DNA of 54,535 nucleotides from an uncultured Bacteroidota bacterium. GTDB lineage: Bacteria; Bacteroidota; Bacteroidia; Bacteroidales; P3. Below, one piece after another: positions 42,052 through 51,700 of the stretch (position 1 is the first letter of the stretch; every line of letters begins with the position of its first letter). The stretch covers positions 1-54,535 of the forward strand of contig CACXXO010000015.1 of NCBI GenBank assembly GCA_902771735.1, in the 5' to 3' direction. The translations under genes were made by a program, and so were the position numbers. The notes under the pieces are model-generated. The model saw only the letters and a program-made list of their open reading frames with translations, did no database searches and was not told where the DNA came from.

Positions 42052-44348
42052 CTTATTATCAATATTTTGGCAACAGCACGGTTCTCTCCCTGCTTGTCGG
42101 AGGCGAAAACATAGTAAACGCCGCTGGCCACCTTGTCTCCCTGCAATGTACGACCGTTCCATATGGCCTGGCCGCCGTTGGCGGTGGTGGTGTATACGGT
42201 ATGCCCCGAAGCATCGGTAATGTGGACAATGCCGTTGCGAGTGAAGCCCTTGATGGCTATGGGACCGTCGTAGTCGGGCTTGACGGGATTTGGGAATGCG
42301 TAGACCTCCTCAAGGGGTGTGCTGACGGCGTAGGTAGCCGTGCCACGGTAGACTTGCACCCCCCGGTCGGTGCCAATATAGACCTCGCCGGTGCGCTCAT
42401 TGATGCCAAGGGCAATGATTTTGTCGGAGAAGAGTGGACTGTTGGCCATAGTGAAATGCTCAAGCTGATCCATGCCGTTGGCCGAAAGGAGGTAGAGTCC
42501 CCCGTTGGTGGTGCCCACCCACTTGCGGTTGGCGCCATCGACAGCAATGGCGGTAATACCCTCGTAGGCCATCAGGTATTCCGAGAACTCGCCATTGGTA
42601 ATGGTGATATTGCTGCAATTGACAGGCGCCACCTCGCCATTCCCGCCACCATTGAAAGCCTTGGAACCATCGTAGATAACCTTGAGGCCCTTGTTGGTGC
42701 CAAGCCACAAGGTACCATTCTGGTCCTGAACCAAGGCGGTGACGGCCGACGTTTCCAACTTGCTTCCAGCATTTGGGTTAACACGCGCCACCTTGTTGTT
42801 ACCGTCGTGGACATAGATAATATTCTTGCGGCCAAGGAACCACTTGTAACCTGTAAGGCTGTCAATAATCAGTTTGTCCACCTCGAGATTGTTTCCCAGC
42901 GCCATGGTTGAGAGGTTTTTCCAAGTGCCGTTGCGCTGACGCATGGCAAGCGCATGGGTGCTGTGTGAGTTGAGCACCCAAAGGTTACCCTGTCGGTCGA
43001 AAGCCACAGCGCCGGTGTTGAGGCGCGAATAGGAGCCCATGGTGTAAGGCACCAGGGCACCGTTGGTGTTGCTGGTGTCGTAGAATGTCCTCACCTTGTT
43101 GTCACGGATCGAGGCCACACCCCATCCCCACAAGGCCACCACCGTTTCGTTGGTATCGAGGGGGTTGACGGCGGCGTCAATCACATCTGCTTTGCCGTCG
43201 AAGAGACCGCTACTTCGATCCACCATGGCCCATTGGCGTCCCGTGGCGGTATATAGGTTGGGAGAAAGACCGGCACTGGCATATGTGACTGTATGTCCTC
43301 CCGGACAGAGCATCATACGGTAATTGAAAGGAACCAAACGGTAGACATTGTCGCCCGAGGCCGGACCGTCGGGCTTGTGATATTCCTCGGTGCCGTCGCG
43401 GTGGAGGCCGATGATTCCTTCCCACGGATGCGCCACCCACAGGGTGCCGTTCTTGTCATAGACGGCATCGTTGGGGTCCAGATTGCCCCATTGATAGGTA
43501 GTGTGCTCGCCATAGTAGGCACAGGCCGTATCGTAGGTCACAACCTTCCCGTCGACACTGACAGCCAACCGGTTGGCACACACATGCAGCGAACGGATTT
43601 CGCCTGTAAGCATCTCGTCGAAACCGGCAGCGGTCTTACGATAGAGGATATTGCTGTCGGGATTGCCTGTGTAGACCACTGCCAGAAGATGACTGCCCAC
43701 CACCGCCATTTGGAGGACGGAAGAACCGTCGATCCGATGGTCGGTCTCCCAGCGGTCGCTGATGGAGGGATGGCGTTCGCCGCGAGCCAGGCGCTTCATT
43801 CCCTCGCCGGTGGCAGCGAAGATGCTGTCCGTCATGAATGCCATGTCATAGACTGGGGTATACAAGCCACCAGCGCCCAGATACCAGGTCTCCTTGATTT
43901 CCATGCGCTGCAGGTCGACCACCACAACCCCGAAGCCGGTAGCGAGGTAGGCATTACCGCCATCAAAGCGCACATGGTAGATATTTTTGTCGCCGACAAT
44001 TTCGCTACGCTTGATGTCGGAAAGGTTATAGGTACGATTGTCACAAAGGATGTCAACATTGGAGTTGTTGTAGGCCACCACCAGACAGTTTGTGGCAACG
44101 TCATAGTTAAGTGTGGCGATACCTACGTCGTTCAATCCGTCGCCCTTGCTCAAGGCCTTGAGAGTGTAGTCCTCCAAGTCGTAGACGAACACGCCGCCGT
44201 TGGCTCCGGCATAAATCCGGTCGCCGGCGCAGGCCACATGCTTCGCCGCCGAATAGTCGAGACACGAACGCCATTTCCCGACAGCCGTCTGCGCGCTGAC
44301 AGCAGTGATGCACAAACAGGCGATTACAACAACAGCCAATTTTCTCAT
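42048..44348 (-). CDS. porZ: T9SS surface component PorZ
   Basis: 766 residues, close to the size I recall for Porphyromonas gingivalis PorZ. Signal peptide (1-19), then two seven-bladed propellers (about 25-330 and 330-670) of the two-component-regulator-propeller type, with the PorZ-like start GKWRSCLDYSAAKHVACAGDRIYAGANGGVFVYDLED, and a T9SS C-terminal domain (about 675-766) with VYAFPNPVKPDYDGPI and ASGVYYVFA...VAKILII. PorZ delivers anionic lipopolysaccharide to the sortase PorU so that T9SS cargo is anchored. It lies between mreD and recO, each overlapping by 4 bp. Confidence 0.9.
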   Translation of the reverse strand: MRKLAVVVIACLCITAVSAQTAVGKWRSCLDYSAAKHVACAGDRIYAGANGGVFVYDLEDYTLKALSKGDGLNDVGIATLNYDVATNCLVVAYNNSNVDILCDNRTYNLSDIKRSEIVGDKNIYHVRFDGGNAYLATGFGVVVVDLQRMEIKETWYLGAGGLYTPVYDMAFMTDSIFAATGEGMKRLARGERHPSISDRWETDHRIDGSSVLQMAVVGSHLLAVVYTGNPDSNILYRKTAAGFDEMLTGEIRSLHVCANRLAVSVDGKVVTYDTACAYYGEHTTYQWGNLDPNDAVYDKNGTLWVAHPWEGIIGLHRDGTEEYHKPDGPASGDNVYRLVPFNYRMMLCPGGHTVTYASAGLSPNLYTATGRQWAMVDRSSGLFDGKADVIDAAVNPLDTNETVVALWGWGVASIRDNKVRTFYDTSNTNGALVPYTMGSYSRLNTGAVAFDRQGNLWVLNSHSTHALAMRQRNGTWKNLSTMALGNNLEVDKLIIDSLTGYKWFLGRKNIIYVHDGNNKVARVNPNAGSKLETSAVTALVQDQNGTLWLGTNKGLKVIYDGSKAFNGGGNGEVAPVNCSNITITNGEFSEYLMAYEGITAIAVDGANRKWVGTTNGGLYLLSANGMDQLEHFTMANSPLFSDKIIALGINERTGEVYIGTDRGVQVYRGTATYAVSTPLEEVYAFPNPVKPDYDGPIAIKGFTRNGIVHITDASGHTVYTTTANGGQAIWNGRTLQGDKVASGVYYVFASDKQGENRAVAKILIIR

Positions 44349-44860
44349 ATCGTCTCCTTCTTTAAGAAAATGTATTGGTAGAGCGCTGCCAAAAGGGTGG
44401 TGACGAGAGTGCTTGCCACCGTGGACAGCAGCACACTGCCGAAACTGCGGAATCCAAACAGTTCCACAGTATAAAACACCAGATAGAAAGCCCCAAGCAT
44501 CAACACCAAGTAGCTGAAGAAATATTGCGGGGTGACACTATAGATACTGGGCTTCTCAATGGTCACAGGCTCGCCGCGCGTGAGGATACGATCGGCAAAG
44601 AGTATGCGCAGCATGGCCACCACCGTGCAGGCCAAGGCATGGAATCCCAGCATATTGTTCATCACATCCACCAATAGACCCGTGCCGAATGCTATGAGCA
44701 GCATCGGGATGCGTCCCGTGTCGGTAGGCAACATCAGGATGAAAAGCACATACAGCATCGGCATCACATAGCCACCGAGGTATACATGGTTGAGCACCAG
44801 CAACTGTAGCGCCATCAGCAGGACGAAACGCCCGACAATTCTCCAAATTCTCTTGCTCAT
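44345..44860 (-). CDS. mreD: Rod shape-determining protein MreD
   Basis: 171 residues with five or six membrane helices (e.g. about 8-28, 30-46, 50-68, 74-92, 112-136, 142-162). Family blocks are visible in LLIAFGTGLLVDVMNNMLGFHALACTVVAMLR. It works with MreB and MreC in the wall-elongation complex. It overlaps porZ and the TraB gene by 4 bp each. mreB, pbp2 and rodA are not in the window. Confidence 0.9.
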   Translation of the reverse strand: MSKRIWRIVGRFVLLMALQLLVLNHVYLGGYVMPMLYVLFILMLPTDTGRIPMLLIAFGTGLLVDVMNNMLGFHALACTVVAMLRILFADRILTRGEPVTIEKPSIYSVTPQYFFSYLVLMLGAFYLVFYTVELFGFRSFGSVLLSTVASTLVTTLLAALYQYIFLKKETI

Positions 44861-45762
44861 TTCTTTACAGCTTCAATCTTGTATCCTTCGGCCTCGAGCA
44901 TCTTCAGCACGCCGCGCTCGCCACAGAGGTGGAAGGCGCCCACAGCAAAAAAAGTAGCCTTTTCTTTCATGATGCCGGGCATAGCTTTCACCCAGTTGGC
45001 ATTGCGGCCATAGAGGAGTTTCTCATTGTCCTCGGGATTGGAGGCACAGGCTCCTTCCTGTTCTTCAAGATTCAACTCCTCGAGTTGCTCCAAATCCTGG
45101 GCGAAGTAGGCGGCAGTAATGAAATCTGCCATTTCAACAGCCTCCTGATAATGGTCCACGAAGCACATCAGTCCCTTCACCTGTTCTTCCAGCGGAGCGC
45201 CATAAAGGATTTCCATCTGAAAGTCCGATGTCTCAAATCCCTTGATGGCTTTGCCTGTCTTGGTGGCTTCGCGTTGGAAATAGGTATCTATCAAGTCGTA
45301 GGGATTGAGTCCTTCAATATTTTTCATGTATACCAGCAGCGTGAGTTGGGTCTCAAGCACCATGGGTGCCAACTGGTCCAGCTGCTTGGCAAGGGCCTCG
45401 TTGTTCATGTCCATGCCCATCAACTCGCGCAAGAGCGCATTGAGACGTTCCATCTGGTTCTTGTCCAGCAGCGACGAGATGGTCTTTCCTTCCGGGAGCA
45501 CCATGGATTCCTGCATCTTGGCCGAGTTTTCGGGCTTGAGGGTCTCCAGCATGTCCACTTCGCCACATACTTGTTCCGTGGCGTCGAAAGCAGCACGCAG
45601 ACCAGGAATACTGTCGGCAAATGAGGCCGGGGCCAGGTGGTAGGTACCCACAATGTAGCTGGGCTTCGTCAGGCCATTGCCCGAGATTTTGTACAGCAAC
45701 TGGGCTTGGGCGCCCATCGTGCCCACCAAGGCCATCAATCCCAATAAAACAATCTTTCTCAT
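44857..45762 (-). CDS. TraB/GumN family protein
   Basis: 301 residues from the ATG at 45762; three codons upstream is a TTG start that is less likely. Signal peptide (MRKIVLLGLMALVGTMGAQAQ), then the TraB/GumN fold with the motif GTYHLAP near residue 40 and VGAFHLCGERGVL near 280, the paired GXXH segments thought to form the active site of this putative metalloprotease family. No substrate known. Its place between mreC and mreD is unusual and suggests work on the envelope. Confidence 0.85.
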   Translation of the reverse strand: MRKIVLLGLMALVGTMGAQAQLLYKISGNGLTKPSYIVGTYHLAPASFADSIPGLRAAFDATEQVCGEVDMLETLKPENSAKMQESMVLPEGKTISSLLDKNQMERLNALLRELMGMDMNNEALAKQLDQLAPMVLETQLTLLVYMKNIEGLNPYDLIDTYFQREATKTGKAIKGFETSDFQMEILYGAPLEEQVKGLMCFVDHYQEAVEMADFITAAYFAQDLEQLEELNLEEQEGACASNPEDNEKLLYGRNANWVKAMPGIMKEKATFFAVGAFHLCGERGVLKMLEAEGYKIEAVKK

Positions 45763-45777
45763 ATCATCCAATCTTTT

Positions 45778-46620
45778 TTAATTCTCAATATTCAGCGTCT
45801 TCTCCATCAGCCGTTCCTGCTCTTCACGGAAGCGGTTGTTGATGACATACACATGGTCGAGTTTGTTGAAGTCGGTGGCCAAGCGTATCTTCACCTTGTA
45901 GAATCCGCTGCCCGACAGCGGAATGGCCTCTTCCACATATCCCACCGGAACCCCTTCGGGGAAGTCGTTGGCGAGGCCTGTCGTGACTATGGTGTCTCCT
46001 TGGTCGAACTGGTAGGCCACCGGCATGTCTTCCACCTGCGCATAGCGATAGTCCTTGCCGTCCCACACCAGATGGCCACTGATACCCGTGCGCATGGCTT
46101 TCACACTGTTGCGGCTTTCTCCGTGCAGCACCGGCATAATAGTGGCGAAATTCTTCGACACCGACATCACCACGCCCACAATACCCTCGGGCGAGATGAC
46201 GGCCTGGTCGGGCTTGATGCCGTGCAGGCTGCCCTTGTTGATCATGATGTAGTTGTTCTGCTGGCTCCACGAGTTCTTGATGACCCTCGCCTCGGTATAG
46301 CTGTAGCGCTGGTGATAGGTGGTGTCGTTCACAGTGAACACGCTGTCGGTATAGCTGATATAGGACGAGGCCAGCTGTGCCTTGAGCAGCGCGTTCTCAG
46401 TCGCCAAACGGTCGTTCTCGCCCTTGAGGTCGAAATAACCGCCCACGCTGTGCACCCCCTGATACCAACCGCCGGCCACCGAGTTGGCCCACGAGATGAT
46501 GCGCGAACTCTGGTAGTAGCTTGTGCGCGACATCAGCACCGCGCTCAGCGCCACCAACAGCACGAAGACCACCACGTAGTCGTACTTCTTCAGCAGGTTT
46601 ATCAGTCGGTTCCTATTCAT
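45778..46620 (-). CDS. mreC: Rod shape-determining protein MreC
   Basis: 280 residues. Cytosolic start and one membrane helix (about 14-33, YDYVVVFVLLVALSAVLM), a coiled coil (about 63-85, DLKGENDRLATENALLKAQLA) and the two-barrel periplasmic MreC domain (about 105-270, with VIKNSWSQQNNYIMINKGSLHGIKPDQAVISPEGIVGVV). It scaffolds wall-elongation enzymes. It overlaps gmk by 8 bp. Confidence 0.93.
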   Translation of the reverse strand: MNRNRLINLLKKYDYVVVFVLLVALSAVLMSRTSYYQSSRIISWANSVAGGWYQGVHSVGGYFDLKGENDRLATENALLKAQLASSYISYTDSVFTVNDTTYHQRYSYTEARVIKNSWSQQNNYIMINKGSLHGIKPDQAVISPEGIVGVVMSVSKNFATIMPVLHGESRNSVKAMRTGISGHLVWDGKDYRYAQVEDMPVAYQFDQGDTIVTTGLANDFPEGVPVGYVEEAIPLSGSGFYKVKIRLATDFNKLDHVYVINNRFREEQERLMEKTLNIEN

Positions 46621-47197
46621 TCAAAAACTTTTCTATCACATTGCGGGTTTCATCGACAGCGCGCTGCAGGTCATCGTTGACGATGGTGACGTCGAACTGC
46701 GGAGCCTGCTTCAGTTCCTCGGCACTGCGAGCCAGGCGCTTCACGATGGCCTCCTCGCTGTCGGTGCCACGGCTGCGCAGGCGCTGCTCAAGCACCTCGA
46801 CACTCGGCGGCATCACAAAAATCGACAGCGCGTCGCCGCCGAAATATTTCTTGATATTGCGGCCGCCGTTGACATCCACATCGAACACTATCACCTTCCC
46901 GGCATCCCAGATGCGCTGAATCTCACTCTTCAAGGTTCCGTAGCAAGTGCCGCTGTAGACCTCCTCCCACTCCAGAAACTCGTCCTTCGCCACCCGGGAC
47001 ATAAATTCGTCGCGGCTCAGGAAATAGTAGTCTTTGCCGTGCTGCTCCTCGCCACGCGGCGCACGCGACGTGGCACTGATGCTGAACGACAGGTTGGCCG
47101 GATTGAAATGCCCCGCGGGGGCTCCTGACATCAACTCCTTGATGATGGTCGTCTTGCCGCACCCTGAAGGCGCCGAGAACAATATCGCTTTTCCCAT
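46613..47197 (-). CDS. gmk: Guanylate kinase
   Basis: 194 residues, usual length. P-loop SAPSGCGKTTI at about 8-18, the GMP-binding SISATSRAPRGEEQHGKDYYFLS region (about 40-62) and the VIVFDVDVNGGRNIKKYF segment. It phosphorylates GMP to GDP. It lies between a Bacteroidales-type hypothetical gene (8 bp upstream) and mreC. Confidence 0.96.
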   Translation of the reverse strand: MGKAILFSAPSGCGKTTIIKELMSGAPAGHFNPANLSFSISATSRAPRGEEQHGKDYYFLSRDEFMSRVAKDEFLEWEEVYSGTCYGTLKSEIQRIWDAGKVIVFDVDVNGGRNIKKYFGGDALSIFVMPPSVEVLEQRLRSRGTDSEEAIVKRLARSAEELKQAPQFDVTIVNDDLQRAVDETRNVIEKFLNE

Positions 47198-47205
47198 AAC
47201 CTTTT

Positions 47206-48156
47206 TTAGAACTTCTTGTCAAACACTTTGTAGAACGACTGCACAGCCATCGACGCCTCGTCCCACTTGTACTGGGCCGACACCTCGTTGACACACATCA
47301 GAGCCTCGTCACGCGTGTCGATAGCATTGAGTCTCAGGATGAAGTCATTGTAGGCCTTCATGTTATTGTGGAACAGCTCGCTCATGAAACTGAACTTGTC
47401 ATTGATGTTGATTACCGTACGCAAATCGCTGACTTTCTTGCTATTCAACTGCTCACTCAGGTTCGTCGAGGGAGCACCCGTTCCGGCTGTAGCATTGCGG
47501 CCTGCAGCCTCTCCACGCTCACCAAGCTTCTCGCCGAGAGTCTTCACCACGGGCTTCTCCTCGGCCGGCCGCTTCAGGTAGTCGAGCAGCGACGCCTGCG
47601 TCCCCGCGGTCGCATGATGCTCGGGCTCCGGTGCGGGCACAGGCTCGGGCTCCACCGACGTTTCCACTACTTCCTGGGGCTCAACAGCCTCAGGCTCCTG
47701 TGGTTCGGGGGCCGAGGTCTCTTCAATAATCACCTCGTCAAACAAGAGGCTATTGCCGTTGTCCTCGATGTCCTCCATGGCCGGCTGCTCCACGGGTTCG
47801 GGTTCAGGGGCTTCCGTAATCTCCTGAGCAGCAGGAGCCGCTGGAGATTCCGGCTCCTTGGTCTCCACAGGCTTCTCCTCGGCGGGAGCCGGAGCCATGG
47901 CGGCCATGGTGGCCATTACCGTCGACGACAGAATCTCCTCGTCAACAACACTCTCCTTGGCCATAGGGGCACGCTCCGGCTCCTCGACCGCAGCACCCTC
48001 GTCCAGGCGCAACGCCACGTCGTACAGCCGACGCAGGTCGTCGAGCAGCAAATCGCGCTCGATGCGGCTCACCTCTCCGTCATGGGCAACAATCTTGTTG
48101 GCAATGGCACACAGCCGCTGCATGCCTTCGGTCAGTTCCTTGACACTGTTTTTCAT
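47206..48156 (-). CDS. Hypothetical protein with acidic Pro-rich linker
   Basis: 316 residues, no signal peptide. A helical N-terminus (about 1-55, MKNSVKELTEGMQRLCAIANKIVAHDGEVSRIERDLLLDDLR) and a conserved-looking C-terminal domain (about 230-316, KVSDLRTVININDKFSFMSELFHNNMKAYNDFILRL) are joined by an acidic Pro/Glu/Ala-rich low-complexity linker (about 60-220). The domain plan fits a cytosolic scaffold. I recall similar genes next to gmk and mre genes in Bacteroidales but know no function. First gene of the operon. Confidence 0.8.
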   Translation of the reverse strand: MKNSVKELTEGMQRLCAIANKIVAHDGEVSRIERDLLLDDLRRLYDVALRLDEGAAVEEPERAPMAKESVVDEEILSSTVMATMAAMAPAPAEEKPVETKEPESPAAPAAQEITEAPEPEPVEQPAMEDIEDNGNSLLFDEVIIEETSAPEPQEPEAVEPQEVVETSVEPEPVPAPEPEHHATAGTQASLLDYLKRPAEEKPVVKTLGEKLGERGEAAGRNATAGTGAPSTNLSEQLNSKKVSDLRTVININDKFSFMSELFHNNMKAYNDFILRLNAIDTRDEALMCVNEVSAQYKWDEASMAVQSFYKVFDKKF

Positions 48157-48397
48157 ATCTTGACAATTCTTTATCTTTAATTCTTACTGATTGAATATCA
48201 AAACCATGCGCCATTTTAGGGGCACACTTTTCCAATTGTAAAAATACTACATTTTTTACTTCCGCCGACCCCTCGGCAGAAAAAGTTATCAAACACCCCC
48301 GTTAATAACTTTACAATTGTTAATTTTAAGTTAATTTTAATTAAATGTCCACTTCGTGAGCACCAAAAACCGACATAACGCTAACTTCGTGACAATC

Positions 48398-48482
48398 AGT
48401 TACCAACCCCCTACCAACTCCTAACCAACTCCTACCACGGTAGGAGATGATAGGGAGTTGGTAGGAGGTTGGTAGGGGGATC
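48398..48482. repeat. 11-nt phased element C
   Basis: TCC boxes at 48408 (CCC), 48419 and 48430, then a CCTACC-AC-GGTAGG centre and GGAG boxes at 48443, 48454, 48464 and GGGG at 48475; spacing 11 nt except one of 10. Same family as element A. Confidence 0.8.
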
Positions 48483-48575
48483 CTGCCTGATTGTATCCAA
48501 CCCTTCAGGTGGGCGTTTTGGGGCAAGAAGGGAAAGGCGAAAAATAAAAAATTTTTCATATTTAAAAAAAAACGT

Positions 48576-48584
48576 ATATTTGCA
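48576..48584 (+). promoter_or_regulatory. -7 box of the giant surface protein gene
   Basis: TATATTTGC, a TAnnTTTG match; a TTTC at 48555-48558 may be the -33 box (17-nt spacer). Confidence 0.55.
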
Positions 48585-48717
48585 TTTAATACCCGAAGCA
48601 AACACATCGCCATATCCCCCTATGGGTCAGTTTATTGGTGGTGGCGGAGGGAGAGTTCTTTCATGATGTATATAATTAATGTAACCAAAATAATTTATTA
48701 ACCAAAACACTTTTATT

Positions 48718-51700
48718 ATGTTAAAAAAATGTTTACGGTTTGTGCTTCTCGCGGCACTAATGGTACCGCTCGGAGCCAAGGCCCAAAGTGGCTGCGCTGT
48801 TGTCGAGGTGACATCGACACAGGCTTTCGTCGAGAATTTCGACGGCACAGCCCTGCCTGCCTGTTGGACAGTCTCCGGTCCCGGCACCTGGAGCGTCGGC
48901 GTAGGTGACTACTCAAGCTCCACCGGCAGCCATTCCGGAACAGGCAATGCGCTCATCACCCATGGCACAACGGGAAATGTCACCATGCTGATTTCGCCTG
49001 TGCTCGACCTCAGCAGCCTGACGAGTGCTTCTCTCTCGTTCTGGTACGTCAACCGTTCCTGGGCCGGCGATATCGACGGATTGACTGTGTCCTACCGCAC
49101 AGACACCACTACCGACAACTGGACCTTGCTCGACAGCTACACTGCCGGCACCTCGGAATGGACAGAAGCTTCATTCAACCTGACTACATTAAGCGCCACC
49201 TTCCAGCTGGCTTTCAGTTACACCGACAGCTATGGCTACGGTGTAGGCCTTGACGAGATACGCCTCGGCGCACCCCCCACTTGCTTCCGCGTGCAGAGCA
49301 TCACCGCAACCAACGTCACTGCCGAAAGCATGACCATCACCTGGGTTGACACCCTCAACACCAGCACCTACACCCTCTCCTACTGGCCCAACAACGCTGC
49401 CGAAGGCGACACCGTTGAGGTCTTCGGCATTTCGGGCAACAGCTACGCCCTGAGTGGACTGAACGCACAAACCAACTATTACTTCTCCATTGTCCCCGAT
49501 TGCTCCACCGGCGACGTGCAGACACGCATGGGCAGTGCCATGACCGATTGCGAAGGTGGCGGATGCGACATCACCGTCAATGCCATTGACAGCTATGGCG
49601 ACGGCTGGAACGGCAACGCCATCAACGTCATGCAGGGCGGAACTCTTATAGGCAGCGCCACCATCGCCACCGGCAACAGCGCCATCGTAACAATCCACGT
49701 CTGCTCCGGTGCACCCGTCACCCTCACCTACACTTCGGGCAATTATGCCAGCGAAATGGGTGGTACTGTCACCGACGGTGGCGGCAACACCATCTTCACC
49801 ATCGAGAATATGGGCTCCCATGTCAATGGTGAAACACTGATCACTGTGGCCGACGCCTGCCCCAACTGTATCGCCCCGACGAATCTCACCGACAGCATCA
49901 CCGATGACGGCAACGTGATACTCAGCTGGACGAGCGACAACAGCCAGTTCGTCGTCTACAATGGCGACATTATGGTTGCCGACGACGTCACCGACACCTT
50001 CTATACCTTCGTTGGTCTTGCCGCCAGCAGTATCCACAATCTGGGCGTAGCCTCGATTTGTGACAATGGCGACACCAGTGGCATTCGCTACCATTCTGTG
50101 GCCACCCCGTGCGGTGCTATCGATGCAATGCCCTATACGGCAGGTTTCGAGAACGATGTCACCGACATGCCGCCCATGTGCTGGAGTGTGCTGCGCAGCG
50201 TCACAAGCTATAGCACCACCTACCCGACCGTGTATGGCTACACCCGCCATACGGGCACCAACAGCGTGGCTCTCTACACCGAATATGACGACGACACCTG
50301 CATGATTGTTTCTAGCCCCATCACCTACAATCCCGGCAACCTGCACGTGAAGTTCTGGGCCTACCTGAGCTTCTACTCTGGCAGTACCTTCCAGGCCGGT
50401 ATCATGACCGACACCAACGACATGTCCAGCTTCGTTGCCATGAAGAGCATCAACAACAACAGCCCCGATTATAACGAGTACACCTGGACATTCTATGAAT
50501 TCTTCACCGACGAACTTGGGCTCGAAGAGGGCGACACCGCCTATCTTGCCTTCCGCATGGTGGGCCCCGACGGATACGGCTATGGCGACAACGCCTATAT
50601 CGACGACATCTATATCCGCAACATTCCCGACTGCCGCATGCCCTTGGCCGGTAGCGGAATCATTGACAGCATTAGCCATGAAAGCGCCTACTTTGCATGG
50701 GAAGGCACCTCGACCGACGGTTATCAACTCCGTCTTGAGCGCTATATCCTCGACAACAACGGCACGCCCGTCGACACCATTGTCAGCAACATCTTCTGCG
50801 ACTCCACCTTCATCACCATCGACACCCTGATGGCCAACAGCTGGTACAAAGCCAGCGTTTCCACCATTTGCGATGACGGCGGCGAAACCATCATCACCGA
50901 GCCTCTCGTCCTCGGTCTCTTCCAGACCCAAATGCGCTGCTACCCGGTCTATCAAGCCAAACTCGATGTCGTCACCAATTCGGCTGCCGTCATCAGCTGG
51001 AACTATCGCGAGAACATGGGTATTGCCGGCACCGGCGCCATCGTCACCCTCAACGACCTGAGCGCCCCCACCGCCACACCGACCACGCAGACCGTCAATG
51101 GCGCGACCAACGTGGCATTCAATGGTCTCACCCCTGGCCACACCTATAGTGCGACTATTACCAGCCTCTGCGGTGCACAGGATACCGCCGAGATGCAGAC
51201 CATCTACTTCACCACACACACTCCCGAATGCTCGCAGGCCTTCTCGGATGCCCAGATAGGCTCCTACGATTATTCCACCAGCACCCCGATTTACACCTTC
51301 AATGAATATGGCTATTCGCAGACCATTTACAAAGACACCGTCCTTGCCGGCATCGACACCCTTACCGGTGTGGCCTACAATGCCTACTTCTCCAACAACG
51401 ATTATGTCGGAGTGAACAATTTCGAGATTGACATGTACGTCGGCATGGTCGACACCTCCGACCTCACCCGTTACAACAATGAATACTATCTGAACAGCAG
51501 CATTCCTGTCAGCCCGACCAACGTCAACATGACCAAGGTTGCCACCGCTGCCAAACTGAGCGTCACCAACAACGGATGGTACTACATCCACTTCGACACC
51601 CCCTACATTGTGCCCGCCCAGAACAATGGCAAACGACTCCTTGTCACCGTTGTCAACCATACCCTCAGCACTGAAAACAACGGCAACTACTGGCGTGCAT

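Larger units (their letters stand above)
48157..48717. other. 561-bp divergent intergenic region
   Basis: Contains the promoter area of the minus-strand operon (a TATTTTTA box near 48242-48250 on the minus strand is a weak candidate), element C (48398-48482), the promoter of the giant gene (48576) and its leader of about 125 nt. No gene seen. Confidence 0.6.

Noticed and set aside
1456-48482. Phased elements as CRISPR arrays
   Set aside because: Units are about 11 nt, arranged as inverted arms around a dyad, with no 20-40 nt repeats, no unique spacers and no cas genes.
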